DNA of 64,000 nt from Sphingobacteriales bacterium (GTDB lineage: Bacteria > Bacteroidota > Bacteroidia > Chitinophagales > JADIYW01): positions 310,001-374,000 of the forward strand of contig JADJYT010000001.1 in the NCBI GenBank assembly GCA_016719635.1. Direction: 5' to 3'. The position numbers and the translations under genes were made by a program. The notes under the pieces were generated by a model. That model was not told the origin of the DNA. It searched no databases and worked only from the letters and a program-made list of their open reading frames with translations. Positions 50,826-59,503 of the stretch are shown here, piece by piece (the stretch's first letter is position 1; each line of letters begins with the position of its first letter).

Positions 50826-51419
50826 CTATCCGGATAATTCAATTAATCGCTGATGAATTGTCAACACCTGCCCTATCAACGGTGCCGAGTGATCATTGTA
50901 AATCACAAAATCAGCCTTCTTGATTTTCTCTTCTTCCGGCAGTTGTTTAGCCACCCGTTCCATCACTTCCTCTTTGCTGGCTTTGTCCCTTTTCATCGTC
51001 CGGGCAACCCTCTCTTCCAACGGAGCAAATACGGTGATGGTTTTATCTAAAAAAAGATGGCTGCCGCTTTCAAACAGAATCGCCGCTTCGTAGAGCGTAT
51101 AAGGTTTATCTTCGTGCTGCATAAACCACTGCTGGGAATCATTAAAGACGGCAGGGTGAACAACAGCATTCAATTGTGCCAGTAATGGCTGGTTCTGAAA
51201 AACCCTTTCTGCAATATATTTCCGGTTAAGCTGACCGTCCGTTAGATAGGCATCCATACCAAAGAGTGCAATCACCCTGTTTCGGATGTTTTCATCCTTG
51301 TTCATCAGAGCTTTAGCTCTGTCATCTGCATAATACACGGATACACCGAGGGTTTCAAAGATTCGGCAGACGGTCGTCTTACCGCTTCCAATTCCACCTG
51401 TTATACCCACCTTTAACAT
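50826..51419 (-). CDS. coaE: Dephospho-CoA kinase CoaE
   Basis: 197 aa. Last step of coenzyme A synthesis. P-loop GITGGIGSGKTTVCRIF (GGIGSGKT 8-15), then YYADDRAKALMNKDENIRNR, HPAVFNDSQQW and the lid ERVARTMKRDKASKEEVMER with basic residues. Family length is normal. 57 bp separate it from yajC, in the same direction. Confidence 0.95.
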   Translation of the reverse strand: MLKVGITGGIGSGKTTVCRIFETLGVSVYYADDRAKALMNKDENIRNRVIALFGMDAYLTDGQLNRKYIAERVFQNQPLLAQLNAVVHPAVFNDSQQWFMQHEDKPYTLYEAAILFESGSHLFLDKTITVFAPLEERVARTMKRDKASKEEVMERVAKQLPEEEKIKKADFVIYNDHSAPLIGQVLTIHQRLIELSG

Positions 51420-51475
51420 GAAAAAATTAAAAAAAAACTACCCCGGCAAATCTGTTCTGTACAGGGTGAAAAAAA

Positions 51476-51808
51476 TTATGCAGGCTGAGCAACCGCGTTC
51501 AACGGTTTAGACAATTCAGAGTTGATGGCAGATTTCTCTATTTTCAATCGGGTCGGGCCATCCACCTGGATTAAAAACGTTTTATCCTCCTCGTTTACTG
51601 AAACTATTTTTCCGTGAATACCGGCTACGGTGATGACTTTATCACCGGCCTTTAGCGTGTCAATGAAATTTTGCGCCTCTTTTGCTTTTTTGGATTGCGG
51701 ACGTATAAGGAAAAAATAAAATACCACAAACATCAACGCCATCATAATCAGGGTTGGCAAACCTGTTCCGGATGAACCTCCGGCTTCTAATAAGAATAAT
51801 AAGTTCAT
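51476..51808 (-). CDS. yajC: Preprotein translocase subunit YajC
   Basis: 110 aa. Accessory subunit of the Sec machinery (SecDF-YajC). One N-terminal helix (LPTLIMMALMFVVFYFFLIR), then PQSKKAKEAQNFIDTLKAGD and KVITVAGIHGKIVSVNEEDK, the conserved YajC core. The C-terminal tail is short. Co-directional with coaE, which it precedes. Confidence 0.93.
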   Translation of the reverse strand: MNLLFLLEAGGSSGTGLPTLIMMALMFVVFYFFLIRPQSKKAKEAQNFIDTLKAGDKVITVAGIHGKIVSVNEEDKTFLIQVDGPTRLKIEKSAINSELSKPLNAVAQPA

Positions 51809-51953
51809 AAATCTATTTTGTACTACAAAGCTATGATGTAAAACACACTAATCAAAATATACTTATTTAATCTTTCAAATAGAGCGTTACAGTTCACATT
51901 TTATTAACTTTACCAACTGAAACAGATTTAGAACTTTCCTAAACAATCATTCT

Positions 51954-53477
51954 ATGCAATTCCTGAAAAATTTAACCATTCAAGATATCAATTCAGGCAC
52001 CTCTACCGGAACACAATGGATAGAAACGGCTGTTTTACTCGACTCTTTCTCTCCTGTTGATGGTCAAAAGATTGCCTCTGTGCAACTCACCGGCAAAGAC
52101 GCTTATGAAGATGTTATCCAAAGGGCACAGGAGGCTTTTATAGTTTGGCGAATGGTGCCGGCACCCAAAAGAGGCGAAATCATCCGACAGATGGGCGACG
52201 AATTCAGAAGGCATAAGGATGATTTAGGCAGATTGGTTTCCTGGGAAATGGGCAAAAGCCTGCAGGAAGGTTTAGGGGAAGTTCAGGAAATTATAGATAT
52301 CTGCGACTTTGCCGTCGGACTTTCCCGCCAGCTATACGGATTGAGCATGCACTCCGAACGCCCACATCACCGGATGTATGAACAATGGCACCCATTGGGA
52401 ATTGTGGGCATTATCACAGCTTTTAATTTCCCGGCAGCCGTTTGGGGCTGGAATGCGATACTCGCCTGGGTATGCGGTGATGTATGTATATGGAAACCCT
52501 CTGAAAAAACGCCTCTGACGGCTGTCGCCTGCCAGAGAATAGCAGAAAAGGTTATAAAAGCCAACAATCTGCCGGAAGGTTTATCCTGCCTGATAACAGG
52601 CGACCGGCAGGTAGGTGAATGGATGGCAGGTGATGAGCGCATTCCGCTTATCTCCGCAACCGGATCTACGAGAATGGGTAAAGAGGTAGGAAAAATGGTG
52701 GCTGCCCGTTTAGGCAGGAGTTTACTGGAACTGGGTGGCAATAACGCCATCATCCTTACACCGGATGCAGACCTGAAACTGGCAGTTGCCGGTGCCGTAT
52801 TTGGTGCCACCGGCACCACAGGGCAACGTTGTACCACTACAAGAAGGTTAATAGTACATCAGTCTATCTATGAGCATTTTAAGGAACAATTAATTAATGC
52901 CTATAGCCAGCTGAAAGTGGGAAATCCATTAGAAGAGGGTATCCATGTCGGACCATTAATTGATACTCATGCAGTCAGCAACTATCTGAAGGCAATAGAC
53001 GCCTGTAAAGAACAAGGCGGCAGATTTATAGTGGAAGGTGAGGTTTTAACTATAAAAAACTATGAATCGAATTGTTATGTAAGACCGTGCATAGCGGAAG
53101 TCGATACCCAGTTGCCAATTGTACAGACGGAAACCTTCGCCCCTATTTTATACCTGTTAAAATACGACAAATTAGAACAAGCCATTGCATTGCAAAATGC
53201 AGTTCCTCAGGGATTATCATCCGCAATAATGACTCAAAATATGCGGGAAATGGAATTATTCCTGTCTGCAGCAGGGTCAGATTGCGGTATAGCAAATGTG
53301 AATGCAGGTACCTCAGGTGCAGAAATCGGCGGGGCTTTTGGAGGTGAAAAGGAAACAGGTGGCGGCAGGGAGTCCGGTTCGGATGCATGGAAAGCGTATA
53401 TGCGCCGACAAACCAGTTCTGTCAACTATGGAAGCGACCTGCCATTGGCGCAGGGGATAAAATTTGACCTAAAATAA
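51954..53477 (+). CDS. ALDH7-family aldehyde dehydrogenase (aminoadipate-semialdehyde type)
   Basis: 507 aa. NAD-dependent aldehyde dehydrogenase of the antiquitin/AmaB group, which oxidises 2-aminoadipate semialdehyde (piperideine-6-carboxylate) in lysine breakdown (family knowledge). Cofactor site ISATGSTRMGKEVGKMVAAR, catalytic Glu in ELGGNNAIILTPDADLKLAV, catalytic Cys in TTGQRCTTTRRLIVH, and the closing GGAFGGEKETGGGRESGSDA. The start region MQFLKNLTIQDINSGTSTGT is an extra of about 25 residues compared with many ALDHs. No other lysine genes lie in the window. Single gene. Confidence 0.88.
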   Translation: MQFLKNLTIQDINSGTSTGTQWIETAVLLDSFSPVDGQKIASVQLTGKDAYEDVIQRAQEAFIVWRMVPAPKRGEIIRQMGDEFRRHKDDLGRLVSWEMGKSLQEGLGEVQEIIDICDFAVGLSRQLYGLSMHSERPHHRMYEQWHPLGIVGIITAFNFPAAVWGWNAILAWVCGDVCIWKPSEKTPLTAVACQRIAEKVIKANNLPEGLSCLITGDRQVGEWMAGDERIPLISATGSTRMGKEVGKMVAARLGRSLLELGGNNAIILTPDADLKLAVAGAVFGATGTTGQRCTTTRRLIVHQSIYEHFKEQLINAYSQLKVGNPLEEGIHVGPLIDTHAVSNYLKAIDACKEQGGRFIVEGEVLTIKNYESNCYVRPCIAEVDTQLPIVQTETFAPILYLLKYDKLEQAIALQNAVPQGLSSAIMTQNMREMELFLSAAGSDCGIANVNAGTSGAEIGGAFGGEKETGGGRESGSDAWKAYMRRQTSSVNYGSDLPLAQGIKFDLK

Positions 53478-53524
53478 CAACTGATATTCATTAAATCTGT
53501 TAATTTTATCTGAAATAATTATAC

Positions 53525-54409
53525 ATGAGAAAACTGCTTACAATTCTTTTATGCTCGACAGGGCTTTTCCTCTCCGCTCAAAATGACGCCTTGTTTTTCT
53601 ATATGAATGCCGGAAAATTCGGTTTTGTGGATCCCGCTGGAAAACCGGTCATCCCACCGACATATTGTTATGCCGGTAACTTTTCGGAAGGAATGGCGGT
53701 GGCTGCAAAGGGAGATAATGCCCTATCAGCTCCTAAAGGATATATCAACACAAAAGGTGTTTTTGTTATTACACCTACTTATTCCGCAGCAGGAGATTTC
53801 AGTGAAGGGCTTGCAAGGGTACAGGTGAATGGCAAATGGGGTTATATAGACAAAAAAGGCAATATGGTTATCCAGCCGCAATTCCAGCTTTGTTATGAAT
53901 TTAAAAACGGCTATGCGCAGGCACAACAGAAAAACCTTTGGGGCTTGATAGATAAAACGGGCAAATTTGTTATCAAACCTACCTATTACAGCCTGACGGA
54001 TTATACCGGTAAAGTATTGGGAGCCCAGAAAACCGTATTTAGTGAATGGAATTTAATGGATATACATGAATCCGCCATTTCTCTTAAAGGCTTCAGTAAA
54101 ATAGGAAATTTTGGAAACGGACTGGCGCCGGCACGGAATGTGGAGGATAAATGGGGATATATCAATGAAAAAGGTGATTGGATCATACAGCCGCAATACA
54201 GCAATGCTCATACCTTCAATGAATATTCAGCTGCGGTGGAAGTGGATTTTTCAAAATGGGGATTCATCAATCCCAAAGGCGAATTTGTAATCGAACCGCA
54301 ATATGACCGACATGCTGTCTTTAAGAATGGAATCGCGATTGTTGAAAAGGGAGAAGATATCCGGCTGATCAACCCAAAAGGAGTTACCGTCTACCAATAC
54401 AAGAAATAA
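53525..54409 (+). CDS. Secreted WG-repeat protein
   Basis: 294 aa. Signal peptide (RKLLTILLCSTGLFLSAQ). About seven WG (TrpGly) repeats follow, each of the type NGKWGYIDKKGNMVIQPQFQ: at about 35, 72, 101, 138, 206 and 242, with the FVIEPQY/FVIKPTY half present in most. WG repeats form beta hairpin units in envelope proteins; role unknown. The window between 54410 and 54453 has no gene. Single gene, tail-to-tail with the enoyl-CoA hydratase. Confidence 0.87.
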   Translation: MRKLLTILLCSTGLFLSAQNDALFFYMNAGKFGFVDPAGKPVIPPTYCYAGNFSEGMAVAAKGDNALSAPKGYINTKGVFVITPTYSAAGDFSEGLARVQVNGKWGYIDKKGNMVIQPQFQLCYEFKNGYAQAQQKNLWGLIDKTGKFVIKPTYYSLTDYTGKVLGAQKTVFSEWNLMDIHESAISLKGFSKIGNFGNGLAPARNVEDKWGYINEKGDWIIQPQYSNAHTFNEYSAAVEVDFSKWGFINPKGEFVIEPQYDRHAVFKNGIAIVEKGEDIRLINPKGVTVYQYKK

Positions 54410-54453
54410 CAGTCGATTTAAAGAAAGGGGAAATAGCCTGACATTCCTGTCCA

Positions 54454-55212
54454 TTATTTATTTTTCTCAAATCCTCTGAGAAATTCTGTCCTGTCGGTTA
54501 TCTCTGTTTTGAAATTGCTTTCAATCTGTAATCCTTCCGCCAACGTGGTATCCATTCCGTCATTGTAGAGTTTTTTCATAGCGGCAATGGTTTGGGCTGA
54601 ATTTTGCAGGATGTCACCGGCCAATACCAGCACTGCATTCTCCAGTTCTTCCGATGCTACAGCCCTGTTTACCAACCCGATTCTCTCAGCTTCTTTTCCG
54701 GTGATGGGTTTGCAGGAAAAGGACAACTCTTTCGCTTTTATCACACCCACCAATCTGGGTAACCGCTGTGTCATACCCCAGGTGGGCATAATACCCCATT
54801 TGGCGTGTGTGTCTCCTATTTTGGCATCTTCTGCAGCAACAATCAAATCAAAGAACAACATCAGTTCGGTTGCGCCGGTATAACAATGTCCGTGCACCTG
54901 AGCAATGGCCGGTTGCGGCATATTACGAAGCAGACATGCAATCTCATTACCGTCTTTAATAATCTGGTCTGCTGTAAACTGCCCGTCAATAAGGCTTTCA
55001 TTCATAGCCTTTAAATCCACCCCTGCTGAAAAAGCCCTGCCTGCTCCTTTTACTATTAACACTTTGCAATTCGTATCGACGGCAATTTCCTGCAAGGCAT
55101 TTTTCAACTCCCGGATGAGATTTGGAGTCAGCGCATTCAAGGTCTTAGGGCGATTTAGAACAATCGTAGTTATCTGTCCATTATTCTCAATGATAATATC
55201 CTTATATTCCAT
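54454..55212 (-). CDS. Enoyl-CoA hydratase/isomerase family protein
   Basis: 252 aa, crotonase fold. Acyl-CoA binding and oxyanion motifs: VLNRPKTLNALTPNLIREL, IVKGAGRAFSAGVDLKAMNE, QVHGHCYTGATELMLFFDLI (the typical Gly-Gly-Gly segment is Gly-His-Cys-Tyr here), AKWGIMPTWGMTQRLPRLVG with the second Glu position replaced. The catalytic Glu pair is not evident, so the exact activity (hydratase, isomerase or other) is unsure. It lies 24 bp from the next gene upstream, on the same strand. Confidence 0.85.
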   Translation of the reverse strand: MEYKDIIIENNGQITTIVLNRPKTLNALTPNLIRELKNALQEIAVDTNCKVLIVKGAGRAFSAGVDLKAMNESLIDGQFTADQIIKDGNEIACLLRNMPQPAIAQVHGHCYTGATELMLFFDLIVAAEDAKIGDTHAKWGIMPTWGMTQRLPRLVGVIKAKELSFSCKPITGKEAERIGLVNRAVASEELENAVLVLAGDILQNSAQTIAAMKKLYNDGMDTTLAEGLQIESNFKTEITDRTEFLRGFEKNK

Positions 55213-55236
55213 AAAAGAAGAGTCTTACTTGTTTTT

Positions 55237-55620
55237 TTACCCCTGTTCATAAAAATCAGTCAACGCACCAAAATACTGGTCATTCCAGCCTGCTACAATA
55301 GCATCGTAATCTTCATCCGGGATATTGGTGTGGCGCAGTTCTACGGAAGTTCCCTGCTTGTGTTCATGCAGTAAAACAGTAACAATAGACGGCTCAGCCT
55401 GTTCGCCAAAATACCATTCCTGCACAATTTTCTTATCTTGCTCAAACTCCAGGTTCATTCCGGTAATACTGCCATCCCATAATGAAAACTCTGTATCAGG
55501 TTCCGCTTTCATCTCCACCTCATCACCAGTCCAAAGACGGATAATAGCAGGATTTGTCAATGCCAGGTATACCATTTCAGGCGGTTCGGGCAGGATGTAG
55601 TATCTTTTATAATCTTTCAT
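55237..55620 (-). CDS. SRPBCC/AHSA1-like (START superfamily) protein
   Basis: 127 aa. Beta-alpha-beta fold of the Aha1-like SRPBCC type: LPEPPEMVYLALTNPAIIRL, LWTGDEVEMKAEPDTEFSLW, ITGMNLEFEQDKKIVQEWYF, TSVELRHTNIPDEDYDAIVA, GWNDQYFGALTDFYEQG. The W-x-x-G and final WNxYF helix are typical. Ligand unknown. Likely co-transcribed with the enoyl-CoA hydratase, 24 bp downstream. The carboxylesterase-like gene at 55710 starts divergently, 90 bp away. Confidence 0.83.
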   Translation of the reverse strand: MKDYKRYYILPEPPEMVYLALTNPAIIRLWTGDEVEMKAEPDTEFSLWDGSITGMNLEFEQDKKIVQEWYFGEQAEPSIVTVLLHEHKQGTSVELRHTNIPDEDYDAIVAGWNDQYFGALTDFYEQG

Positions 55621-55709
55621 TGTAGGTCGCTATAAAAGTAAGGCATAAAAACGGAACATTAAAAAATATTGAGTGTTTTAAGTATTTTGGAACATCATTT
55701 TCTACAATC

Positions 55710-56357
55710 ATGGTACAAACACATTCAATCACCACCTCTAAAACTGCCCGTGTTTTTACACACGGTGTTTTATCGCCTAAGACTAGATTAATCTGGATTG
55801 TGGCACACGGGTATGGATTCTTAGCGGAATATTTTATCAAAAAATTTGAAGAACTGAATCCGGATGAACATTACGTGGTTGTTCCGGAGGCGCTAAACCG
55901 GTTTTATTTGAAAGATATGACCGGCCGGGTTGGGGCATCCTGGATGACAACGGAAGACCGGGAAAATGAAATATCAGATTACATTTTATACCTGGATAAC
56001 GTTTACCAAACATTAATTTCACAAACAGACGCTAAAATCGTTGCTTTAGGCTTCTCTCAGGGTGCATCTACCATTGCCAGATGGGCGGTTAACACCTCTA
56101 ATAGGTTGAACCGTATAGTTTTTTGGGGAGGAAGTATACCAAACGACTGTTTTAATCAAATCGAAAAGCTGAATTCATTCTCTCCTTATTTATTGGTAGG
56201 CGACGCAGATGAGTTTATTTCAAAGGAGCGGCTGGAAGAGGTAATGAAAACATTTATTAACACTGGGTTAACATTTTCACATATATTTTACAAGGGAGGA
56301 CACGCAATTTTAACCGAACCTTTAATGCAACTCTCTGCTGCCTTAACAGAGCCGTAA
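55710..56357 (+). CDS. Alpha/beta hydrolase (carboxylesterase/phospholipase-like)
   Basis: 215 aa. Start MVQTHSITTSKTARVFTHGV. Core: LIWIVAHGYGFLAEYFIKKF (HGYG oxyanion), VVPEALNRFYL, nucleophile in ALGFSQGASTIARWAV (Ser of GFSQG), the acidic residue after YLLVGDADEFIS, and the catalytic His in YKGGHAILTEPLM. This is the compact form of the YjfP/AB_hydrolase_2 group; substrate unknown. Single gene. Confidence 0.85.
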   Translation: MVQTHSITTSKTARVFTHGVLSPKTRLIWIVAHGYGFLAEYFIKKFEELNPDEHYVVVPEALNRFYLKDMTGRVGASWMTTEDRENEISDYILYLDNVYQTLISQTDAKIVALGFSQGASTIARWAVNTSNRLNRIVFWGGSIPNDCFNQIEKLNSFSPYLLVGDADEFISKERLEEVMKTFINTGLTFSHIFYKGGHAILTEPLMQLSAALTEP

Positions 56358-56368
56358 AAAGCCGGCAG

Positions 56369-56376
56369 TACCTTTG
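56369..56376 (+). promoter_or_regulatory. -7 box upstream of the RlpA gene
   Basis: TACCTTTG, 48 bp before the ATG at 56425; -33 not clear. Confidence 0.35.
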
Positions 56377-56424
56377 CAAAGGACTTTTTAGGCAAAAGCT
56401 AAGTTCAATAAACCAATAGTTGCC

Positions 56425-57288
56425 ATGAAAAAGATAGTTATTTCTTTGCTTATTGTTATTCCTTTCTGTATTGCAAACGCGCAGGTTGAGTTTGGAACAG
56501 CGTCCTATTACGGAGTTAATTTCCATGGAAAACCAACCGCCAGCGGTGAAATCTATTCTCAAAATAAACTGACTGCTGCACACAAGTCCTTACCATTGGG
56601 TACCATTCTTAAAGTCACGAATGCACAAAACAATAAATCCGTTTATGTAAAAGTGAATGACAGAGGCCCATTTATAAAGGGGCGAATCGTGGATGTGTCC
56701 ACTAAAGCGGCCGAACTGCTGGGGTTCAGAAATAAAGGAACGGCATATGTGAAGCTCGAAGTGGTGGAGCCAGGTTCCATTTCAACCGATTTGCTCGAGA
56801 GCACCGCCGATATTGCACAACAAAACGGTATTCAGGAATACGATAGTAGTTCAAATAACAATGTAAGCGTTCTTAAGCAAGAGGATACATCAGCATCCGC
56901 CTCTAAAACGGCTACTGCGCCTGCAACTACATCCTACCAGGCCAATAACAAGGGTAAAAATCCTCCGTTAAAGTCAACAGATTTAATTGAAGACAATGCC
57001 ATTACGAACCGTTCCCCATATTTCGTAATTACAAACATAGACAAAACCAAAACAGGTTTTTTCGGCCTGCAGTTAGGCGTTTTTTCAGACATGAATGCCG
57101 TATTGGCGTTGATAGAAGAACTGGAAGCGAAGTATAAACAGACGATGGCGGTTCAACAGGTAAAACTACAGGACAAGACGGTCTATAAATTACTGGTCGG
57201 AAAATTTCAGAACAGAGCTTATGCAGATGCATTGAAATCAACCTTATCCGATAGATTCAAAGATGCATTTGTAGTGAAATATGAGTAA
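56425..57288 (+). CDS. RlpA-type septal ring lytic transglycosylase-like protein with SPOR domain
   Basis: 287 aa. Signal peptide (MKKIVISLLIVIPFCIANA). The RlpA double-psi beta barrel spans about residues 25-115: ASYYGVNFHGKPTASGEIYS, QNKLTAAHKSLPLGTILKVT, VKVNDRGPFIKGRIVDVSTK, where the catalytic Asp of DRGPF is intact. A Ser/Thr-rich linker leads to a C-terminal SPOR domain (FFGLQLGVFSDMNAVLALIE, KLLVGKFQNRAYADALKSTL), which binds denuded septal peptidoglycan. Probably acts at the division site. The gene is alone. Confidence 0.88.
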   Translation: MKKIVISLLIVIPFCIANAQVEFGTASYYGVNFHGKPTASGEIYSQNKLTAAHKSLPLGTILKVTNAQNNKSVYVKVNDRGPFIKGRIVDVSTKAAELLGFRNKGTAYVKLEVVEPGSISTDLLESTADIAQQNGIQEYDSSSNNNVSVLKQEDTSASASKTATAPATTSYQANNKGKNPPLKSTDLIEDNAITNRSPYFVITNIDKTKTGFFGLQLGVFSDMNAVLALIEELEAKYKQTMAVQQVKLQDKTVYKLLVGKFQNRAYADALKSTLSDRFKDAFVVKYE

Positions 57289-57350
57289 AAGCAGTTAGAC
57301 ACATATACTATAAATGCTGCAATTAGCCATTTGAGTCTTTTGTATTTATA

Positions 57351-57800
57351 TTAGTGCTTTATGAATGTTCTGGTATCTGATACATCACCAATTTGCAACC
57401 TTAAAAAATAAGTGCCCCTTGCAAAAGAAGAAAGATTTATATCATACTGAAATTCATTTTTATTGGCATTTTGATCTTCAAAATGGTAGCAATTTCTGCC
57501 ATTAACATCTATAATATCAACTATAGCGCTATTCTTTTTATCAGAAGTTGCCTTAACTGTAATATTATTATTGCTCGGATTTGGAAAAATTGAGAATTCC
57601 ATTTTACTTTCGATACTGTTGATCTTAACGCCAGTAACCAGTTTATTTACTGTCCATGTAACCGTACTAAAATGTGCTGATGTATGATTATTTACCCTCA
57701 ATAAATCAGTCGTATCAGTAACAATAACGGTAAGGCTATTAGATGGGTTTGTTAAAGAAACCTGATTGATAGTTACTGAATCGACATTTTTGCAAAAATA
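57351..57800 (-). pseudogene. C-terminal fragment ending in a T9SS type A sorting domain
   Basis: The frame is open from the TAA at 57801-57803 to the stop at 57351. The first codons (YFCKNVDSVTINQVSLTNPS) have no start, then follow NHTSAHFSTVTWTVNKLVTG and a T9SS type A sorting domain: MEFSIFPNPSNNNITVKATS, ATSDKKNSAIVDIIDVNGRN, YDINLSSFARGTYFLRLQIG ending RTFIKH. The YPNPS-like FPNPSNNN and G-x-Y-x-x-x are hallmarks. It is in the same frame as the lipoprotein-signal ORF at 57801-58046, separated by one TAA, so the two are probably one secreted protein with a nonsense change. Confidence 0.65.
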
Positions 57801-58046
57801 TTACCGATTTTCATCTTTTAATTTCCCCGGAGTTTTAGTTATACCTTTATAGGTAAGCATTGTAGCTGTCTTATTTTTATTATACTTGATAATGATCAAT
57901 AAAAAAGCAATTGTATCAGGTTGCTGACTATTAGTCCACTCTAAAGTTTCATTTGGGGAATCCATAATTTTTCTTTGACTAGCACTACATGCAGATAAAC
58001 ATAAAACAATAGTGGGAAATATTATTATCAGTAAAAGCCGGTTCAT
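57801..58046 (-). CDS. Lipoprotein-signal ORF, probably N-terminal part of the T9SS-tailed protein
   Basis: 81 aa with a lipoprotein signal (MNRLLLIIIFPTIVLCLSAC, lipobox CLSAC), then KIMDSPNETLEWTNSQQPDT and IIKYNKNKTATMLTYKGITK, a beta-strand-like stretch ending KLKDENR. Stop TAA at 57803-57801. The next 149 codons in the same frame form the T9SS tail. It lies 9 bp downstream of the PHB-depolymerase-like gene's stop, on the same strand, so it may be co-transcribed. Confidence 0.55.
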   Translation of the reverse strand: MNRLLLIIIFPTIVLCLSACSASQRKIMDSPNETLEWTNSQQPDTIAFLLIIIKYNKNKTATMLTYKGITKTPGKLKDENR

Positions 58047-58055
58047 TTATTAGAG

Positions 58056-59462
58056 TTATTTTTTTACAAATGATGCCATGAAAATTTTATCATCCTCTGT
58101 AATTACTAACTGATACCATCCATTTGTTAAATTACTTACATTTATTTTATTATAACCCGATAATGATTTAATAGTAAGTATTTCATGTAATATACAATTA
58201 TAAATCGAAATAGTAGCCTTATCCGAAATAGCCTTTGAAATATTTATAAATAATTCATCTGTAACCGGATTGGGATAAACGGTAAATTTATCAGAATCTT
58301 TAGTACTGATTCCTGTTATGGAGAAATTTAAAGGAATCGTTCCATTCCAATTATGATAACCGCTGTTACACAAAGAAGCCACATTCCAGCGGATATGTCT
58401 TGTCGGGTCAATTTTCACGCCCAATGTATTGAAGGTCGTTTCGTAAAATACCACTTTATCACTGTCATCCGTCAATCCAATTTTGTAGCGGGTTACACCT
58501 GCTACACTGTTCCAGCTAAGCACAAACGAGTCGGACGAAACAGCTGTTGCCAACAAGTTTCCGGGTGCATCACAAATGACCGATTGCGGTATCTCTTTAT
58601 TTTTGAAGAAATCCCAGGCGGTGGTGTTCATAGCTATATCCTGTGTTGTCTTACCTAAAATACCGGCAAAGATGTCGTTTGCTCCCGGCCATACATGCCC
58701 GCCATTGATGATCTTATAAAAGACTTGTTGAGCATCCTGCGCACAGTTTTGATAAGTGTACGTAACTACGCGCGTACCATCGTTTCTTAAATCAGGTAAA
58801 GTATCGATTACAGGTTCCGCATTACAGTTATTTTTTAATTGCCAAAAATGCCTGACAGAGTCTATACCCGGAAAATTAGAAGGAATACCATAATAGGGTG
58901 TCACCGGATCCGCCGTTCCGTTGAAGGCTGCCATATGAATGGGCCTTGACGGAACACAGCTATTCAGATTATCAAAAACCATACTCGCCACATCGGGCGC
59001 AATGGCTGCCACCCTGTTCGTCGCATCACAGGCCAGTTTATAGCTCATAAATCCGCCTGCAGAGTAACCCATGGAATATACCTTTTGCAGGTTGGCATTG
59101 TACAAGACAGCCGCCCTGTCCATCAAATCACCTAAGAATCCGATATCGTCCACATCTGATGAAATAAAGAAAAATGTACCAGAATTCCAGCGTAAGTCCA
59201 CTCCTTCCGGATAAATGGCGATACACCTGACGGAATCAGCAGTCTTGTTGAATTGTGAATAATCCATCTGAAATTGAGCCGTTGTCAGGAAACCGTGCAT
59301 ATTGATGACGACCGGTAAATTTTCAGATGGGCTGAAATTTCTGGGCAGGTATACATAAAAATTTCTGGGCTTGTTTTGCCATCTGATCTGGTAGTATTTC
59401 TGCGCGCAACTGTTATTCACCAGAAAAAAAACTATTCCTATAACAAGTAAGATTCGTTTCAT
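58056..59462 (-). CDS. PHB-depolymerase-like esterase with T9SS type A tail
   Basis: 468 aa. Signal peptide (MKRILLVIGIVFFLVNNSCA). The PhaZ/LpqC-type alpha/beta domain shows LPVVINMHGFLTTAQFQMDY (HG oxyanion), IAIYPEGVDLRWNSGTFFF, nucleophile GYSAGGFMSYKLACDATNRV, catalytic Asp in FNGTADPVTPYYG, and His in INGGHVWPGANDI. A fibronectin-like stretch (ATAVSSDSFVLSWNSVAGVT) leads to the T9SS type A sorting tail (KFTVYPNPVTDELFINISKA ... NGWYQLVITEDDKIFMASFV). An extracellular polyester or carbohydrate-ester hydrolase is inferred. Confidence 0.87.
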   Translation of the reverse strand: MKRILLVIGIVFFLVNNSCAQKYYQIRWQNKPRNFYVYLPRNFSPSENLPVVINMHGFLTTAQFQMDYSQFNKTADSVRCIAIYPEGVDLRWNSGTFFFISSDVDDIGFLGDLMDRAAVLYNANLQKVYSMGYSAGGFMSYKLACDATNRVAAIAPDVASMVFDNLNSCVPSRPIHMAAFNGTADPVTPYYGIPSNFPGIDSVRHFWQLKNNCNAEPVIDTLPDLRNDGTRVVTYTYQNCAQDAQQVFYKIINGGHVWPGANDIFAGILGKTTQDIAMNTTAWDFFKNKEIPQSVICDAPGNLLATAVSSDSFVLSWNSVAGVTRYKIGLTDDSDKVVFYETTFNTLGVKIDPTRHIRWNVASLCNSGYHNWNGTIPLNFSITGISTKDSDKFTVYPNPVTDELFINISKAISDKATISIYNCILHEILTIKSLSGYNKINVSNLTNGWYQLVITEDDKIFMASFVKK

Positions 59463-59503
59463 ATCTATGATTCAATATTAAATGAAAAAGATTATGCATC
59501 TGT

